In this document: positions 9,969-19,674 of the stretch, one piece after another
Layout of the letters: every line of letters starts with the position of its first letter
How positions within the stretch are numbered: position 1 is the first letter of the stretch
From: Candidatus Stercoripulliclostridium merdipullorum
Lineage (GTDB): Bacteria > Bacillota > Clostridia > Christensenellales > DTU072
Direction of reading: 5' to 3'
Length of the DNA: 64,000 nt
Assembly: GCA_018713745.1 (NCBI GenBank)
Contig: DVOH01000024.1
Location: 1-64,000, forward strand
Made by a program: the position numbers and the translations under genes
Notes under the pieces: model-generated
Told to the model about the DNA's origin: nothing
Seen by the model: only the letters and a program-made list of their open reading frames with translations
Databases searched by the model: none

Positions 9969-10874
9969 ATGAAGCATCTTTTGGGACTCAAAGACGTCGA
10001 AGCGGCAGAGATTCGCGAAATTCTCGACACTGCCGTCAGCATGAAAAAACTTCTGCGGCAAAACGTCAAAAAACTCCCCCAGCTGCAAAGCAAAAGCGTC
10101 ATCACGCTGTTTTACGAGAATTCCACCCGAACGCGGGTATCCTTCGAGCTTGCGGCAAAGTATATGTCTGCCGCGACCGTCAACGTGTCGGCATCGACCA
10201 GTTCGGTGCAGAAGGGCGAAACGCTGATCGATACGGGCAGAACCCTTGACGCCATGAAGACGGACGTCGTCATTATGCGGCATCCGATGGCGGGCGCGCC
10301 CAAGCTCTTGTCCGAGAACGTTCGCGCTTCGGTCATCAATGCCGGGGACGGGATGAACGAGCATCCCACTCAGGCACTGCTCGATATGTTTACGCTGTAC
10401 GAAAAATTCGGCACGCTCAAAGGTCTGACCGTTGCCATCGTCGGCGACGTCATGCACTCCCGTGTCGCAAAAAGCAATGTGTTCGGGCTGACCAAAATGG
10501 GGAGCGAAGTGCGATTGTTTTCACCCTCGACGCTTGCATTGCCCGAGATCGGGCGGCTCGGCGCCAAAGTGATGAACAGCCGTGCCGACGCCATCCGCGA
10601 TGCCGATGCGGTCATGGGACTTCGCATTCAGCTGGAGCGACAGAAGGGAGGGCTGTTTCCCAGCCTGTCCGAATACAATCGCTTTTTCGGCGTCAACGAA
10701 GAAGATCTCAAGGGGGCAAAGCCCGGCGCGTTGGTTATGCACCCGGGTCCCGTCAACCGCGGCGTCGAAATGTCGGGCGCGGTGATCGATTCGGCACAGA
10801 GCGTCATCAACGAACAGGTGCTCAACGGCGTGGCGGTCAGGATGGCGATTCTGTTTCTGCTGACGCGCAACTAA
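9969..10874 (+). CDS. pyrB: Aspartate carbamoyltransferase catalytic chain
   Basis: A 301-residue enzyme joining carbamoyl phosphate and aspartate, the second step of UMP synthesis. The carbamoyl-phosphate site 'STRTRVSFELA' is at about residues 51-61, and 'HPTQALLDMFT' follows near residue 137. Late in the protein is a conserved 'VMHPGPVNRG'. No pyrI regulatory subunit is present, as is usual in Gram-positive bacteria. The start is preceded by GAGAGG. Its substrate carbamoyl phosphate is supplied by carAB further down the same operon. Confidence 0.95.
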   Translation: MKHLLGLKDVEAAEIREILDTAVSMKKLLRQNVKKLPQLQSKSVITLFYENSTRTRVSFELAAKYMSAATVNVSASTSSVQKGETLIDTGRTLDAMKTDVVIMRHPMAGAPKLLSENVRASVINAGDGMNEHPTQALLDMFTLYEKFGTLKGLTVAIVGDVMHSRVAKSNVFGLTKMGSEVRLFSPSTLALPEIGRLGAKVMNSRADAIRDADAVMGLRIQLERQKGGLFPSLSEYNRFFGVNEEDLKGAKPGALVMHPGPVNRGVEMSGAVIDSAQSVINEQVLNGVAVRMAILFLLTRN

Positions 10875-10886
10875 AAGGAGGAAGCT

Positions 10887-12143
10887 ATGCTGTTACTCAA
10901 AAACTGTATGGTAAAAGACGAAATCGTCGACGTCGGAATCGACGGCAAAACAATCGTCGCAATCGGAAAGGGGCTGGAGGCAGAAGGCGCCGCGGTCGTC
11001 GAAGTCGGCGGCAAAACGTTGCTTCCTGCGTTTGTCGATATGCACACGCACCTGCGCGAACCGGGTTACGAATACAAAGAGGATATTGCCTCGGGCGCGG
11101 CGGCGGCGGTCAAGGGCGGTTTTTCGGCGATTGCCTGCATGCCCAACACCCTGCCGATTTGTGACAATGCCGCAGTGGTCGGATATATCCGGCAAAGAGC
11201 AAAAGAAGTAGACCTCTGCAAAGTGTATCCCGTCGGTGCGATCACCAAAGGGGAGCAGGGGGAAGAACTTGCCGAGATGGGCAAGATGAAAGAGGCGGGT
11301 GCCGTTGCCGTCAGCGATGACGGTCGTCCCGTCGAGCGCGCGGTGATGATGCGCCACGCCATCGAATACGCTTCGGACTTCGGACTGCCGGTTCTGTCGC
11401 ACTGCGAGGACAAGAGCCTTGCCGAAGGCGGTTCGGTCAACGAAGGGTATTACAGTATGTTGACGGGACTCAAAGGAATTTCGGCTGCGAGCGAAGAGAT
11501 TATGGCAAGCCGCGAAATTCTGCTGGCGGAAGCGCTCAACCGTCCCGTACATCTTTGCCATATTTCGACCAAAGGAACGGTCAGAATGGTGCGGGAAGCC
11601 AAGGCGCGCGGCGTGCGCGTCACGGCGGAAACCTGTCCCCATTATTTTGCCGCGGACGACTCGATGGTAGCGACCTTCGATGCCCGTACCAAAGTCAATC
11701 CGCCCCTCCGGGGTCTTGAAGACGTAGCCGCAATCAAGGCGGGGCTACAGGACGGGACGATCGACGCCATCGTGACCGATCACGCCCCGCACGCCTTCGA
11801 CGAGAAAAACGTCGAGTATCAGCTGGCAGCGTTCGGGATCAGCGGGATCGAAACGTCTTTTGCGCTTTCATATACCAATCTGGTCGAAACGGGACTCCTT
11901 TCACTCGAAAAACTGAGCGAACTGATGACGACCAACCCTGCAAAGATCCTCGGGATTCCGTATGGCGAAATCAAAGAAGGGGGGCTGGCGGATCTTGTTG
12001 TCGTCGATCTCGGCGCCGAGTGGATCATCGATCCCGCCGACTTCCGCTCCAAAGGAAAAAACACGCCGTTTGCCGGACGCCGCGTGCACGGAAAAGTGCT
12101 GATGACGCTCGTCGAAGGGCAGATCAAATATAAGGAGGCATAG
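10887..12143 (+). CDS. pyrC: Dihydroorotase (class I)
   Basis: A 418-residue amidohydrolase that cyclises carbamoyl-aspartate to dihydroorotate. The metal-binding motif 'DMHTHLREPG' lies at about residues 51-60. Further metal ligands are in 'HLCHIST' and the catalytic region 'DHAPH' (about 298-302). Length and motif order fit the long class I, AllB-like dihydroorotases of Gram-positive bacteria. The start codon follows AAGGAGGAAG, 12 bases after pyrB, and only a few bases separate it from pyrF, so translation is probably coupled. Confidence 0.94.
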   Translation: MLLLKNCMVKDEIVDVGIDGKTIVAIGKGLEAEGAAVVEVGGKTLLPAFVDMHTHLREPGYEYKEDIASGAAAAVKGGFSAIACMPNTLPICDNAAVVGYIRQRAKEVDLCKVYPVGAITKGEQGEELAEMGKMKEAGAVAVSDDGRPVERAVMMRHAIEYASDFGLPVLSHCEDKSLAEGGSVNEGYYSMLTGLKGISAASEEIMASREILLAEALNRPVHLCHISTKGTVRMVREAKARGVRVTAETCPHYFAADDSMVATFDARTKVNPPLRGLEDVAAIKAGLQDGTIDAIVTDHAPHAFDEKNVEYQLAAFGISGIETSFALSYTNLVETGLLSLEKLSELMTTNPAKILGIPYGEIKEGGLADLVVVDLGAEWIIDPADFRSKGKNTPFAGRRVHGKVLMTLVEGQIKYKEA

Positions 12144-12147
12144 AAGA

Positions 12148-13074
12148 TTGGATCAACTGATCAAAGCGATTATCGACAAACAAAGCGTTGCCGTCGTCGG
12201 TCTGGACACGGCGTTCGACTATCTCCCCGAAGGGATGCGCCAAAACGTGACGCGTGCGTCCGAAGCGGCAGAAAGCATTTTGGAATTCAATCTTAACGTC
12301 ATCAACGCCGTCAAGGATCTTGCTCCCGCGGTGAAGGTGCAGATTGCCTATTACGAAATGTACGGGGTCGAGGGACTGATGGCGTTCCGTGAAACCGTCC
12401 GTTACGCCCGCAAGGCTGGGCTCGTCGTGATGGCGGACGCCAAACGCAACGATATCGGTTCGACGGCGGAGTGCTATGCCAAGGCATTCCTCGGCAAAAG
12501 CAAAATCAACGATCTGACCTTCGAGCCGTTCGGCGCGGATATTCTTACCGTCAACGGCTACCTCGGCGTAGACGGCATCAAACCGTTTCTGGACGTGATG
12601 CGCGATCGGGACAAAGGGATTTTCGTACTGGTCAAAACCTCCAATCCGTCGAGCGGGCAACTTCAGAACCTCGTTTTGCAAGACGGCAGAACGGTATTCG
12701 AGTGCATGGGCGATCTCGTCGAAGAGTGGGGCAGCGACAATATCGGCGCTTACGGCTACAGCAAAGTCGGTGCCGTCGTCGGCGCAACTCATCCCGTCGA
12801 AGCGGCAACGCTGCGCAAACGTCTGCCGCATACTTTCTTCCTGATCCCGGGTTACGGCGCGCAGGGCGGCACGGCGGATGATCTTGCGGTTTCGTTTGAC
12901 GAGCGCGGCCTCGGCGGCGCGGTCAACAATTCGCGCGGGATTCTGCTTGCTTACCGCAAGGAGCGTTATCAAGGACAAAAGTATTACGAAGCGGCTCGCA
13001 ATGCGCTGACCGATATGCAGCAAGATATTGCGCGTGCGTTACGCAACAAAGGAATCAATCGTATAGGAGAATAA
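12148..13074 (+). CDS. pyrF: Orotidine 5'-phosphate decarboxylase (long, type 2)
   Basis: A 308-residue TIM-barrel enzyme carrying out the last step, OMP to UMP. The catalytic 'DAKRNDIG' motif lies at about residues 97-104 and the phosphate-gripping 'PGYGAQGG' near 235. It belongs to the longer type 2 OMP decarboxylases rather than the roughly 230-residue type 1. The start is a TTG preceded by AAGGAGG; no ATG in frame fits the N-terminus better. It lies four bases downstream of pyrC and one base before carA. Confidence 0.93.
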   Translation: MDQLIKAIIDKQSVAVVGLDTAFDYLPEGMRQNVTRASEAAESILEFNLNVINAVKDLAPAVKVQIAYYEMYGVEGLMAFRETVRYARKAGLVVMADAKRNDIGSTAECYAKAFLGKSKINDLTFEPFGADILTVNGYLGVDGIKPFLDVMRDRDKGIFVLVKTSNPSSGQLQNLVLQDGRTVFECMGDLVEEWGSDNIGAYGYSKVGAVVGATHPVEAATLRKRLPHTFFLIPGYGAQGGTADDLAVSFDERGLGGAVNNSRGILLAYRKERYQGQKYYEAARNALTDMQQDIARALRNKGINRIGE

Positions 13075-13075
13075 T

Positions 13076-14161
13076 ATGGCTTATCTTACTTTGAGTGACG
13101 GAACCATTTACGAAGGCAGGGGCTTCGGCTACAAAGGCGATGTGATCGGCGAAGTCGTATTTAATACCGGGATGTCGGGTTATCAAGAACTTCTGACCGA
13201 CCCGTCCTATGTCGGACAGATTGTCAATATGACCTATCCGCTGATCGGCAATTACGGCGTCAACCGTGACGACGTCGAGTCCGACACGCCGCACGTCAAA
13301 GGCTTTGTCGTGCGCGACTATTGCGAAGTACCCAGCAACTGGCAGTGTACCGATACGCTGGACAGCTATCTGAAAGAAAACAAGGTCGTAGCCTTGCAAG
13401 GCATCGACACCCGCGCCTTGACGCGTAAACTGCGTGACAAAGGGACGATGGTCGGCATTATTTCGCAGGAAATGCCGACGGCGGAGCAGATGCTTGCGGT
13501 GCGTTCCTTCCGGATTGTCGACTCGGTACGACAGGTGACGACGCGGGAAGCGTACGAGCAAAAATCCGATCATTCCTGCGGACTGAAGGTTGCGGTGCTG
13601 GACTACGGTCTGAAGCGGAATATTCTGGCAAGTCTGAAGCATATCGGATTGGATCTCAAAGTGTTCCCGAGCAATGCGTCTTATGAAGAAATCATGACAT
13701 ACGATCCCGACGGTATTATGTTGACCAACGGACCGGGGGATCCCAAGGACAACCCCGAAGCAATCGAAACCATCCGCAAGCTGATCGGAAAAAAACCGAT
13801 TTTCGGCATTTGCCTCGGGCATCAGCTTCTCGCCCTTGCGATGGGCGCTGATACCGTCAAACTCAAATACGGACATCGCGGCTCCAACCATCCCGTCAAG
13901 GATATCGAGTCGGGCAGGGTGTACATTACCAGTCAGAATCACGGGTATGCCGTGGACGAAGGAAGCATCGCGCAAGGAACGGTTACGCATGTCAACTGGA
14001 ACGACAAAACAGTCGAAGGGATCGAGTATCCCGATCAAAAGGCGTTTTCGGTGCAGTTCCACCCCGAAGCGCGCCCCGGTCCCAACGACACCACGCATCT
14101 GTTTGTCAAGTTCAAAGAAATGATGATCGCCACAAAGGAGAACGAAAATGCCGAGAGATAA
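13076..14161 (+). CDS. carA: Carbamoyl-phosphate synthase small (glutaminase) subunit
   Basis: A 361-residue class I glutamine amidotransferase. The N-terminal CarA domain ('LSDGTIYEGRGFGYKG') is followed from about residue 175 by the glutaminase domain with nucleophile Cys in 'FGICLGHQ' (about residue 245) and the His-x-Glu of 'FHPEARPGPNDT' near the end. It provides ammonia to CarB. It overlaps carB by 14 bases. It is the only carA in the window, so it would also have to feed the arginine cluster at 34-40 kb unless another copy exists. Confidence 0.95.
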   Translation: MAYLTLSDGTIYEGRGFGYKGDVIGEVVFNTGMSGYQELLTDPSYVGQIVNMTYPLIGNYGVNRDDVESDTPHVKGFVVRDYCEVPSNWQCTDTLDSYLKENKVVALQGIDTRALTRKLRDKGTMVGIISQEMPTAEQMLAVRSFRIVDSVRQVTTREAYEQKSDHSCGLKVAVLDYGLKRNILASLKHIGLDLKVFPSNASYEEIMTYDPDGIMLTNGPGDPKDNPEAIETIRKLIGKKPIFGICLGHQLLALAMGADTVKLKYGHRGSNHPVKDIESGRVYITSQNHGYAVDEGSIAQGTVTHVNWNDKTVEGIEYPDQKAFSVQFHPEARPGPNDTTHLFVKFKEMMIATKENENAER

Positions 14162-17100
14162 AAGTATCAAAAAAGTTCTGATTATCGGAAGCGGTCCGAT
14201 TGCGATCGGACAGGCGGCGGAGTTTGACTATGCCGGAACGCAGGCGTGCCGCGCGTTGCGCGCCGAAGGAATCGAAACGGTACTGGTCAACAGCAATCCC
14301 GCTACGATCATGACCGACAAAAACATGGCGGATCAGGTTTACCTCGAACCGCTGACGGCGGAAGTGCTGAAAAACATCATTCGCCGTGAGCGCCCCGACA
14401 GTCTGTTGCCGACGTTAGGCGGGCAGATCGGACTGAACCTGGCGTGCGAACTCAGCGAATCGGGATTTCTTGCCGAGTATAACGTACGGCTTTTGGGGAC
14501 GACGGTGGAGTCGATTGCGAAATCGGAAGACCGCAAATTGTTCAAAGAAACGATGGAGTCGATCGGCGAACCCTGCATTGACAGCGCGATCGTATACAGT
14601 GTGGAGGAAGCGTTGCAATTTGCCGACGAAGTGGGATATCCCATTATTGTCCGTCCCGCGTACACGTTGGGCGGAACGGGCGGCGGCATGGCGGAAAACG
14701 CCAAAGAACTTGCCGAAGTCTGCAAAGCGGGACTCAAAGCGAGCCGCGTGCACCAGTGTCTGATCGAAAAATCGGTTGCGGGCTGGAAAGAAATCGAGTA
14801 CGAAATGATGCGCGACAGCGCCGGCAACATCATTACCGTCTGCAACATGGAAAACTTCGACCCCGTCGGAATTCATACCGGCGACAGCATCGTCGTCGCG
14901 CCGACGCAGACGCTGCGCGAAAAGGAAGTTCAGATGCTCCGTACCGCGAGCATCAACATCATTTCGGCGCTCGGGATCTGCGGGGGCTGTAACGTTCAGT
15001 TTGCCCTCGATACCGAGAGCATGAAGTATGCCGTTATCGAAGTCAATCCGCGTGTTTCGCGTTCGTCGGCGCTTGCGTCCAAGGCGACGGGCTACCCCAT
15101 CGCCAAAGTGGCGTCCCTCGTTGCCATCGGCTATCATCTCGACGAAATTCTCAACGGCGTGACCGGCAAGACATACGCCTGCTTCGAACCGACGATCGAC
15201 TATGTCGTCTGCAAATTCCCGCGGTGGCCGTTCGACAAATTTACGGCGGCAAACAAGAGCCTCGGCACGCGGATGAAGGCGACGGGCGAAGTCATGGCGA
15301 TCGGTGCCAACTTCGAAGAATCCTTGCTGAAAGCTCTGCGTTCGCTCGAACTCCGTTATGACAGCACCGAACATTTCAAATACGACAACAAGACCAAGGA
15401 CGAACTTTATGTCGAACTGGTCAAAAAGAGCGACGAACGGCTGTTTGTCGTGGCGGCGGCAATGCGCAAAGGGATCAGCATCAATCTGATCAACGAGATC
15501 ACCAAGATCGACAAGTGGTTCCTGACCAAAATTCAAAAGATCGTCGAGCTGGAAGAGAAGATCAAACGCGAAAAAGAAGGGATGCTCGAGCTTAAGACCC
15601 TGCGTCGCTTGAAGCAACTCGGATTTTCGGATACCGCGCTGGCGCGCTGGACGGGAAAAACCGAGGACGAAATCCGTTCTTTGCGCAAGATTTACGGGAT
15701 TCTGCCCGTATACAAAATGGTCGACACCTGCGGAGCGGAATTCGAAGCGGTCAGCCCGTATTTCTATTCGACCTACGATCAGGAGAACGAATCCCGCCGC
15801 AATCCCGAGGACAAGACCATCGTTGTCCTGGGCAGCGGACCCATCCGCATCGGACAGGGCGTCGAATTCGACTACTGCTCGGTGCATTGCATCTGGGCGC
15901 TGAAGCAGGAAGGCTACAAAGCGGTCATCATCAACAACAACCCCGAAACGGTGTCGACCGACTTCGATATTTCGGATAAGCTGTACTTCGAGCCGCTGAC
16001 GCGCGAAGAAGTCTGGAACGTGCTGGAACTCGAACAGCCCGAAGGCGTGATCGTACAGTTCGGCGGACAGACGGCGATCAAACTTGCCGCCGCGGTGGAA
16101 GAGAAAGGATTTAAGATTCTCGGCACGACCGTCGAGTCGATCAACGACGCCGAGGATCGCGAAAAGTTTGACGAGCTTCTCGAAAAACTGGGGCTTGCAC
16201 GACCGAAGGGAACGACGGTATTCAACAAGGAAGAAGCGGTCGAAGCCGCCAACCGTTTGGGATATCCCGTGCTGGTCAGACCTTCTTACGTCTTGGGCGG
16301 GCAGGGGATGGAAATCGCTTATACCGACCGTGATATCGAAGAATATATGGATATCATCTGCGTCAACAAACAGGAGCATCCCGTTCTGGTCGACAAATAC
16401 ATCAGCGGCAAAGAGCTCGAAGTCGACGCCATCTGCGACGGCGAAGATTTTCTGATCCCGGGCATTATGGAACACATCGAACGCACCGGCGTTCACAGCG
16501 GCGACAGCATCAGCGTCTATCCGCCCGTTTCGTTCTCGCCCGAAATCATCGAAAAGATTGTCGAGGCGTCCAGAGTGCTTGCTTTGGGAACCAAAACAAT
16601 CGGTTTGATCAATATTCAGTTTATTCTCAAAGACAACTCCCTGTATGTCATCGAAGTCAATCCTCGCTCTTCGCGTACGGTACCGTTTATCAGCAAGGTG
16701 ACGGGCATCCCGATGATCGCACTTGCCACCAAGTGCTGCCTCGGCGAAAAACTCAAAGATATGGGGTACGGCACCGGGCTTTACAAAGAGAGCAAAGTTT
16801 ATGCCGTCAAAGTGCCGGTGTTCAGCAACGACAAGATTCCCGATCTCGAGATCAGCTTAAGCCCCGAGATGAAGTCGACGGGCGAAGTTCTCGGCTTGTC
16901 GCCCGTGTTTGACGAAGCGCTGCTCAAAGGACTGTACGCCAGCGGCGTCCGCAATTTCAAAAATGCCGGAGTGTTCATTTCGGTCTCCAATAAGTGCAAG
17001 GAAGACGTCGTGCCGCTTGCGCGCAAGCTTGCCGATCACGGCATGAAACTTTATGCAACCGCGGGGACGGCAGCTTATCTTGCCGATCACGGCATCGACG

Positions 17101-17375
17101 CCGAAGTCGTCGGGAAAATGCGCAATTCGGACGATATCGAGCAGCTGATCAAAACCGGAAAAGCCAAAATCATCATCAATACCCCGACCAAAGGGCGCAA
17201 TTCGCACAGCGACGGATTCAAGATGCGCCGTCTTGCCGTCGAGCAGGGTGCCAACTGCTTCACCTCGCTCGATACCGTCGACGCATTCGTGCGCGGACTG
17301 ATGCTCAGCAAAGAAGACAAGGATCTCGGACTTTGCCCCTTGTCCGATTTGGAGAAAATCAATGCGGGAAACTGA
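14148..17375 (+). CDS. carB: Carbamoyl-phosphate synthase large subunit
   Basis: A 1075-residue enzyme of normal full length. It shows the expected duplication of ATP-grasp halves: 'GSGPIAIGQAAEFDY' at about residues 12-26 and 'GSGPIRIGQGVEFDY' at about 562-576. An oligomerisation region lies between them and a C-terminal MGS-like allosteric domain from about 930. It makes carbamoyl phosphate from bicarbonate, ATP and CarA-derived ammonia. It overlaps carA upstream and pyrK downstream (14 bases each), pointing to tight translational coupling. Confidence 0.96.
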   Translation: MPRDKSIKKVLIIGSGPIAIGQAAEFDYAGTQACRALRAEGIETVLVNSNPATIMTDKNMADQVYLEPLTAEVLKNIIRRERPDSLLPTLGGQIGLNLACELSESGFLAEYNVRLLGTTVESIAKSEDRKLFKETMESIGEPCIDSAIVYSVEEALQFADEVGYPIIVRPAYTLGGTGGGMAENAKELAEVCKAGLKASRVHQCLIEKSVAGWKEIEYEMMRDSAGNIITVCNMENFDPVGIHTGDSIVVAPTQTLREKEVQMLRTASINIISALGICGGCNVQFALDTESMKYAVIEVNPRVSRSSALASKATGYPIAKVASLVAIGYHLDEILNGVTGKTYACFEPTIDYVVCKFPRWPFDKFTAANKSLGTRMKATGEVMAIGANFEESLLKALRSLELRYDSTEHFKYDNKTKDELYVELVKKSDERLFVVAAAMRKGISINLINEITKIDKWFLTKIQKIVELEEKIKREKEGMLELKTLRRLKQLGFSDTALARWTGKTEDEIRSLRKIYGILPVYKMVDTCGAEFEAVSPYFYSTYDQENESRRNPEDKTIVVLGSGPIRIGQGVEFDYCSVHCIWALKQEGYKAVIINNNPETVSTDFDISDKLYFEPLTREEVWNVLELEQPEGVIVQFGGQTAIKLAAAVEEKGFKILGTTVESINDAEDREKFDELLEKLGLARPKGTTVFNKEEAVEAANRLGYPVLVRPSYVLGGQGMEIAYTDRDIEEYMDIICVNKQEHPVLVDKYISGKELEVDAICDGEDFLIPGIMEHIERTGVHSGDSISVYPPVSFSPEIIEKIVEASRVLALGTKTIGLINIQFILKDNSLYVIEVNPRSSRTVPFISKVTGIPMIALATKCCLGEKLKDMGYGTGLYKESKVYAVKVPVFSNDKIPDLEISLSPEMKSTGEVLGLSPVFDEALLKGLYASGVRNFKNAGVFISVSNKCKEDVVPLARKLADHGMKLYATAGTAAYLADHGIDAEVVGKMRNSDDIEQLIKTGKAKIIINTPTKGRNSHSDGFKMRRLAVEQGANCFTSLDTVDAFVRGLMLSKEDKDLGLCPLSDLEKINAGN

Positions 17376-18123
17376 ACTCGTCATCCGCGCGAACGACAGG
17401 ATCGCGGACGGAATTTATCGCTTGGAACTCGGCGGTGACGTCGGACCGATCGGGGCAGGGCAGTTTCTGAACCTTTCCCTCGGTCGTGCGGACATGCCCC
17501 TCCGTCGTCCCTTCGGGATCGCACGGCATACCGCGGACAGCGTTACGGTATGTTATCAGGTTGTCGGCAAAGGGACGGAGTATCTTGCAACGCTGTCGGC
17601 GGGAGAAAAGCTCCGTGCCGTACTGCCCCTCGGCAACGGCTTCGACGTCGGGGAGGCTCAATCGATTGCGCTGGTCGGAGGAGGCGTCGGAATTTTCCCC
17701 TTGCTCAGCGTGGCGGAAGGATATGACAGAGAATTTCGGTCGTACCTCGGCTATCGGAATGCCGACAAGGTATGTCTGACCGAAGATTTTAAGCGCAGAG
17801 GCGCGGTAAGAATTGCCACCGACGACGGCAGTTACGGCGAGCAGGGGAGCGTGCTTACGATGCTGAAGGAAGATCTTGCCGCAGGGGTGCGGTATGACCT
17901 TGTCCTTGCCTGCGGACCGACTGCGATGCTCAAGGCGATGCAGAAGATGTGGGAAGAACTGCCCGATGCGCCCAAATGCTATATCAGCACCGAAGAACGG
18001 ATGGGTTGCGGCATCGGGGCGTGTCTGGTGTGTACCTGCAAGGTGACGCGCAAAGGGACGACCGAACGCTTGCGTGCCTGCAAAGACGGACCCGTATTCG
18101 AGATCGGGGAGGTGGAGCTGTGA
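17362..18123 (+). CDS. pyrK: Dihydroorotate dehydrogenase electron-transfer subunit
   Basis: A 253-residue iron-sulfur flavoprotein that passes electrons from PyrD to NAD. An N-terminal FAD-binding barrel ('RRPFGIA', 'YQVVGKGTEYL') is followed by the NAD-binding region ('ALVGGGVGIFPL'). A C-terminal [2Fe-2S] cluster uses Cys in 'GCGIGACLVCTC' (about residues 216-226) and one further Cys near 241. Together with the adjacent pyrD it forms a class 1B dihydroorotate dehydrogenase. Its stop overlaps the pyrD start. Confidence 0.93.
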   Translation: MRETELVIRANDRIADGIYRLELGGDVGPIGAGQFLNLSLGRADMPLRRPFGIARHTADSVTVCYQVVGKGTEYLATLSAGEKLRAVLPLGNGFDVGEAQSIALVGGGVGIFPLLSVAEGYDREFRSYLGYRNADKVCLTEDFKRRGAVRIATDDGSYGEQGSVLTMLKEDLAAGVRYDLVLACGPTAMLKAMQKMWEELPDAPKCYISTEERMGCGIGACLVCTCKVTRKGTTERLRACKDGPVFEIGEVEL

Positions 18124-19028
18124 ATACCCAAGTCGAAATCTGCGGCGTAACGTTTCAAAATCCTTTGATTGCCGCTTCGGGAACGTTCGGATTCGGGAGA
18201 GAATATGCCGAACTGTATCCTCTTAGCGAAATCGGCGGAATCAGCACCAAAGGCTTGACGCGCGAGAAGCGGGACGGCAACCCTACGCCGCGCATCGCCG
18301 AGTGTACGGCGGGGATGCTGAATGCCGTGGGACTGCAAAACCCCGGCGTCGAACGGTTTTTGGCAGAAGATCTTGCGTGGCTTAAAGCCCAGGGAACGGT
18401 CGTCATCGCCAACATCGCGGGAAGCGTGGAAGAGGACTATGTCGCCATGGCAAAGCGTCTGGACGGCAAGGTCGATATGCTGGAACTCAATATTTCCTGC
18501 CCCAACGTCAAGTGCGGCGGGATTGCCTTCGGGATTTATCCCGAGTCGATCGAAGCGATTACGCGGGCGGTCAAACAAGAATGCAAAAAAACGCCGCTGA
18601 TCGTCAAACTTTCCCCGAACGTTGCGTCGATTCCGCTCAATGCCAAGGCGGCGGAGCGCGGGGGCGCCGATGCGATTTCGCTGGTCAACACGTTTACGGG
18701 GCTTGCCATCGATCTGAAGCGCCGTCGTCCGATCATCGCCAACGTAACGGGCGGCGTCTCGGGCAGGGCGATCAAACCCATTGCGTTGCGGATGGTATGG
18801 GAAGCGGCAAACGCCGTAACGATTCCCGTCATCGGCATGGGCGGGATTGCGACGGGCGAAGACGTACTCGAATTTATGACGGTGGGCGCCCGCGCCGTGC
18901 AAATCGGTTCGGAAAACATTTTCGATCCCATGGCAATGCCGCGGATCAAGCGTGAAATGATCGCGGCGATGCAACGCCTCGGCATCGAGGACGTCAACGA
19001 TATCGTCAGTACTTTGCAATTATATTAG
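18120..19028 (+). CDS. pyrD: Dihydroorotate dehydrogenase, class 1B catalytic subunit
   Basis: A 302-residue FMN enzyme oxidising dihydroorotate to orotate. The active-site loop 'NISCPNVKCGG' carries the catalytic Cys (about residue 126), and 'GMGGIATGEDVLEFM' is the phosphate-binding region. The GTG at 18120 was chosen because it starts the family N-terminus exactly and overlaps the pyrK stop as GTGA. The reading frame stays open further upstream, but that stretch lies inside pyrK and is not related to PyrD. Class 1B enzymes work with PyrK, which is the gene just upstream. Confidence 0.95.
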   Translation: MNTQVEICGVTFQNPLIAASGTFGFGREYAELYPLSEIGGISTKGLTREKRDGNPTPRIAECTAGMLNAVGLQNPGVERFLAEDLAWLKAQGTVVIANIAGSVEEDYVAMAKRLDGKVDMLELNISCPNVKCGGIAFGIYPESIEAITRAVKQECKKTPLIVKLSPNVASIPLNAKAAERGGADAISLVNTFTGLAIDLKRRRPIIANVTGGVSGRAIKPIALRMVWEAANAVTIPVIGMGGIATGEDVLEFMTVGARAVQIGSENIFDPMAMPRIKREMIAAMQRLGIEDVNDIVSTLQLY

Positions 19029-19047
19029 ATCAAACGGAGGAATCACA

Positions 19048-19626
19048 ATGAACAAAGAAGAAATGTTAGCGATTTTCCGCGAAACGGACGGGATCCTCAA
19101 AGGGCACTTTCAACTGGCTTCGGGTCGCCACTCTGATACTTACATGCAATGCGCCAAATTGTTTATGTATCCCAAAAAATCGGCGATGCTTTGCGCCGAA
19201 CTCGCCAAACTGCTGAACGGCGTGGCGATTGACGTGGTTGCATCTCCCGCGGTCGGCGGTGTGATTATGGGATATCAGATGGCGGCGGAACTCGACGTCC
19301 CCAATATCTTTTTTGAGCGGGTCAACGGCGAAATGACGTTGCGTCGCGGATTTACGGTGGAAGCCGGCAAGCGCTATCTCGTGGTCGAAGACGTCGTAAC
19401 GACGGGCGGCAGCGTGCGCGAAGTCGTATCGCTGATCGAATCGATGGGCGGCGAAGTGGCGGCGGTTGCGTCGATCGTCGATCGCAGCAACGGCAAAGTT
19501 GACTTCGGCAAGCCTTATTATGCCTTGCTTCAGATGGAAGTCATCAGCTACGAACCCGACGAATGTCCCCTCTGCAAGCAGGGGATCCCCGTGACGAAGC
19601 CGGGGACGAAAGCCTTGACAAAATAA
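19048..19626 (+). CDS. pyrE: Orotate phosphoribosyltransferase
   Basis: A 192-residue type I phosphoribosyltransferase converting orotate and PRPP to OMP. The PRPP loop 'VVEDVVTTGGSV' lies at about residues 112-123 and 'LASGRHSDTY' is the typical N-terminal signature. The short C-terminal extension with Cys-Pro-Leu-Cys is common in Gram-positive PyrE proteins. The Shine-Dalgarno is CGGAGG. It is the last gene of the operon and completes the six steps to UMP. Confidence 0.95.
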   Translation: MNKEEMLAIFRETDGILKGHFQLASGRHSDTYMQCAKLFMYPKKSAMLCAELAKLLNGVAIDVVASPAVGGVIMGYQMAAELDVPNIFFERVNGEMTLRRGFTVEAGKRYLVVEDVVTTGGSVREVVSLIESMGGEVAAVASIVDRSNGKVDFGKPYYALLQMEVISYEPDECPLCKQGIPVTKPGTKALTK

Positions 19627-19646
19627 AAATCGGTTCGGATTGACAC

Positions 19647-19674
19647 AAAACAGCCCGTCAGGGCTGTTTTTTTT
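19647..19674. terminator. Terminator of the pyr operon, also at the xre 3' end
   Basis: CAGCCC and GGGCTG pair around GTCA, with A's before and eight T's after. The xre stop codon of the opposite strand lies in the loop, so the hairpin probably ends both transcripts. Confidence 0.88.

Noticed and set aside
14415-16496. Very long open frame antisense to carB (similar ones oppose the surface protein, secA, mfd and the SbcC-like gene)
   Set aside because: The sense genes are unmistakable. The antisense openness follows from the codon bias of these genes, and the translated products have no domain pattern.
17949-18119. N-terminal extension of pyrD by an upstream start
   Set aside because: This stretch overlaps pyrK entirely and does not resemble PyrD; the GTG at 18120 overlaps the pyrK stop and gives the family N-terminus.
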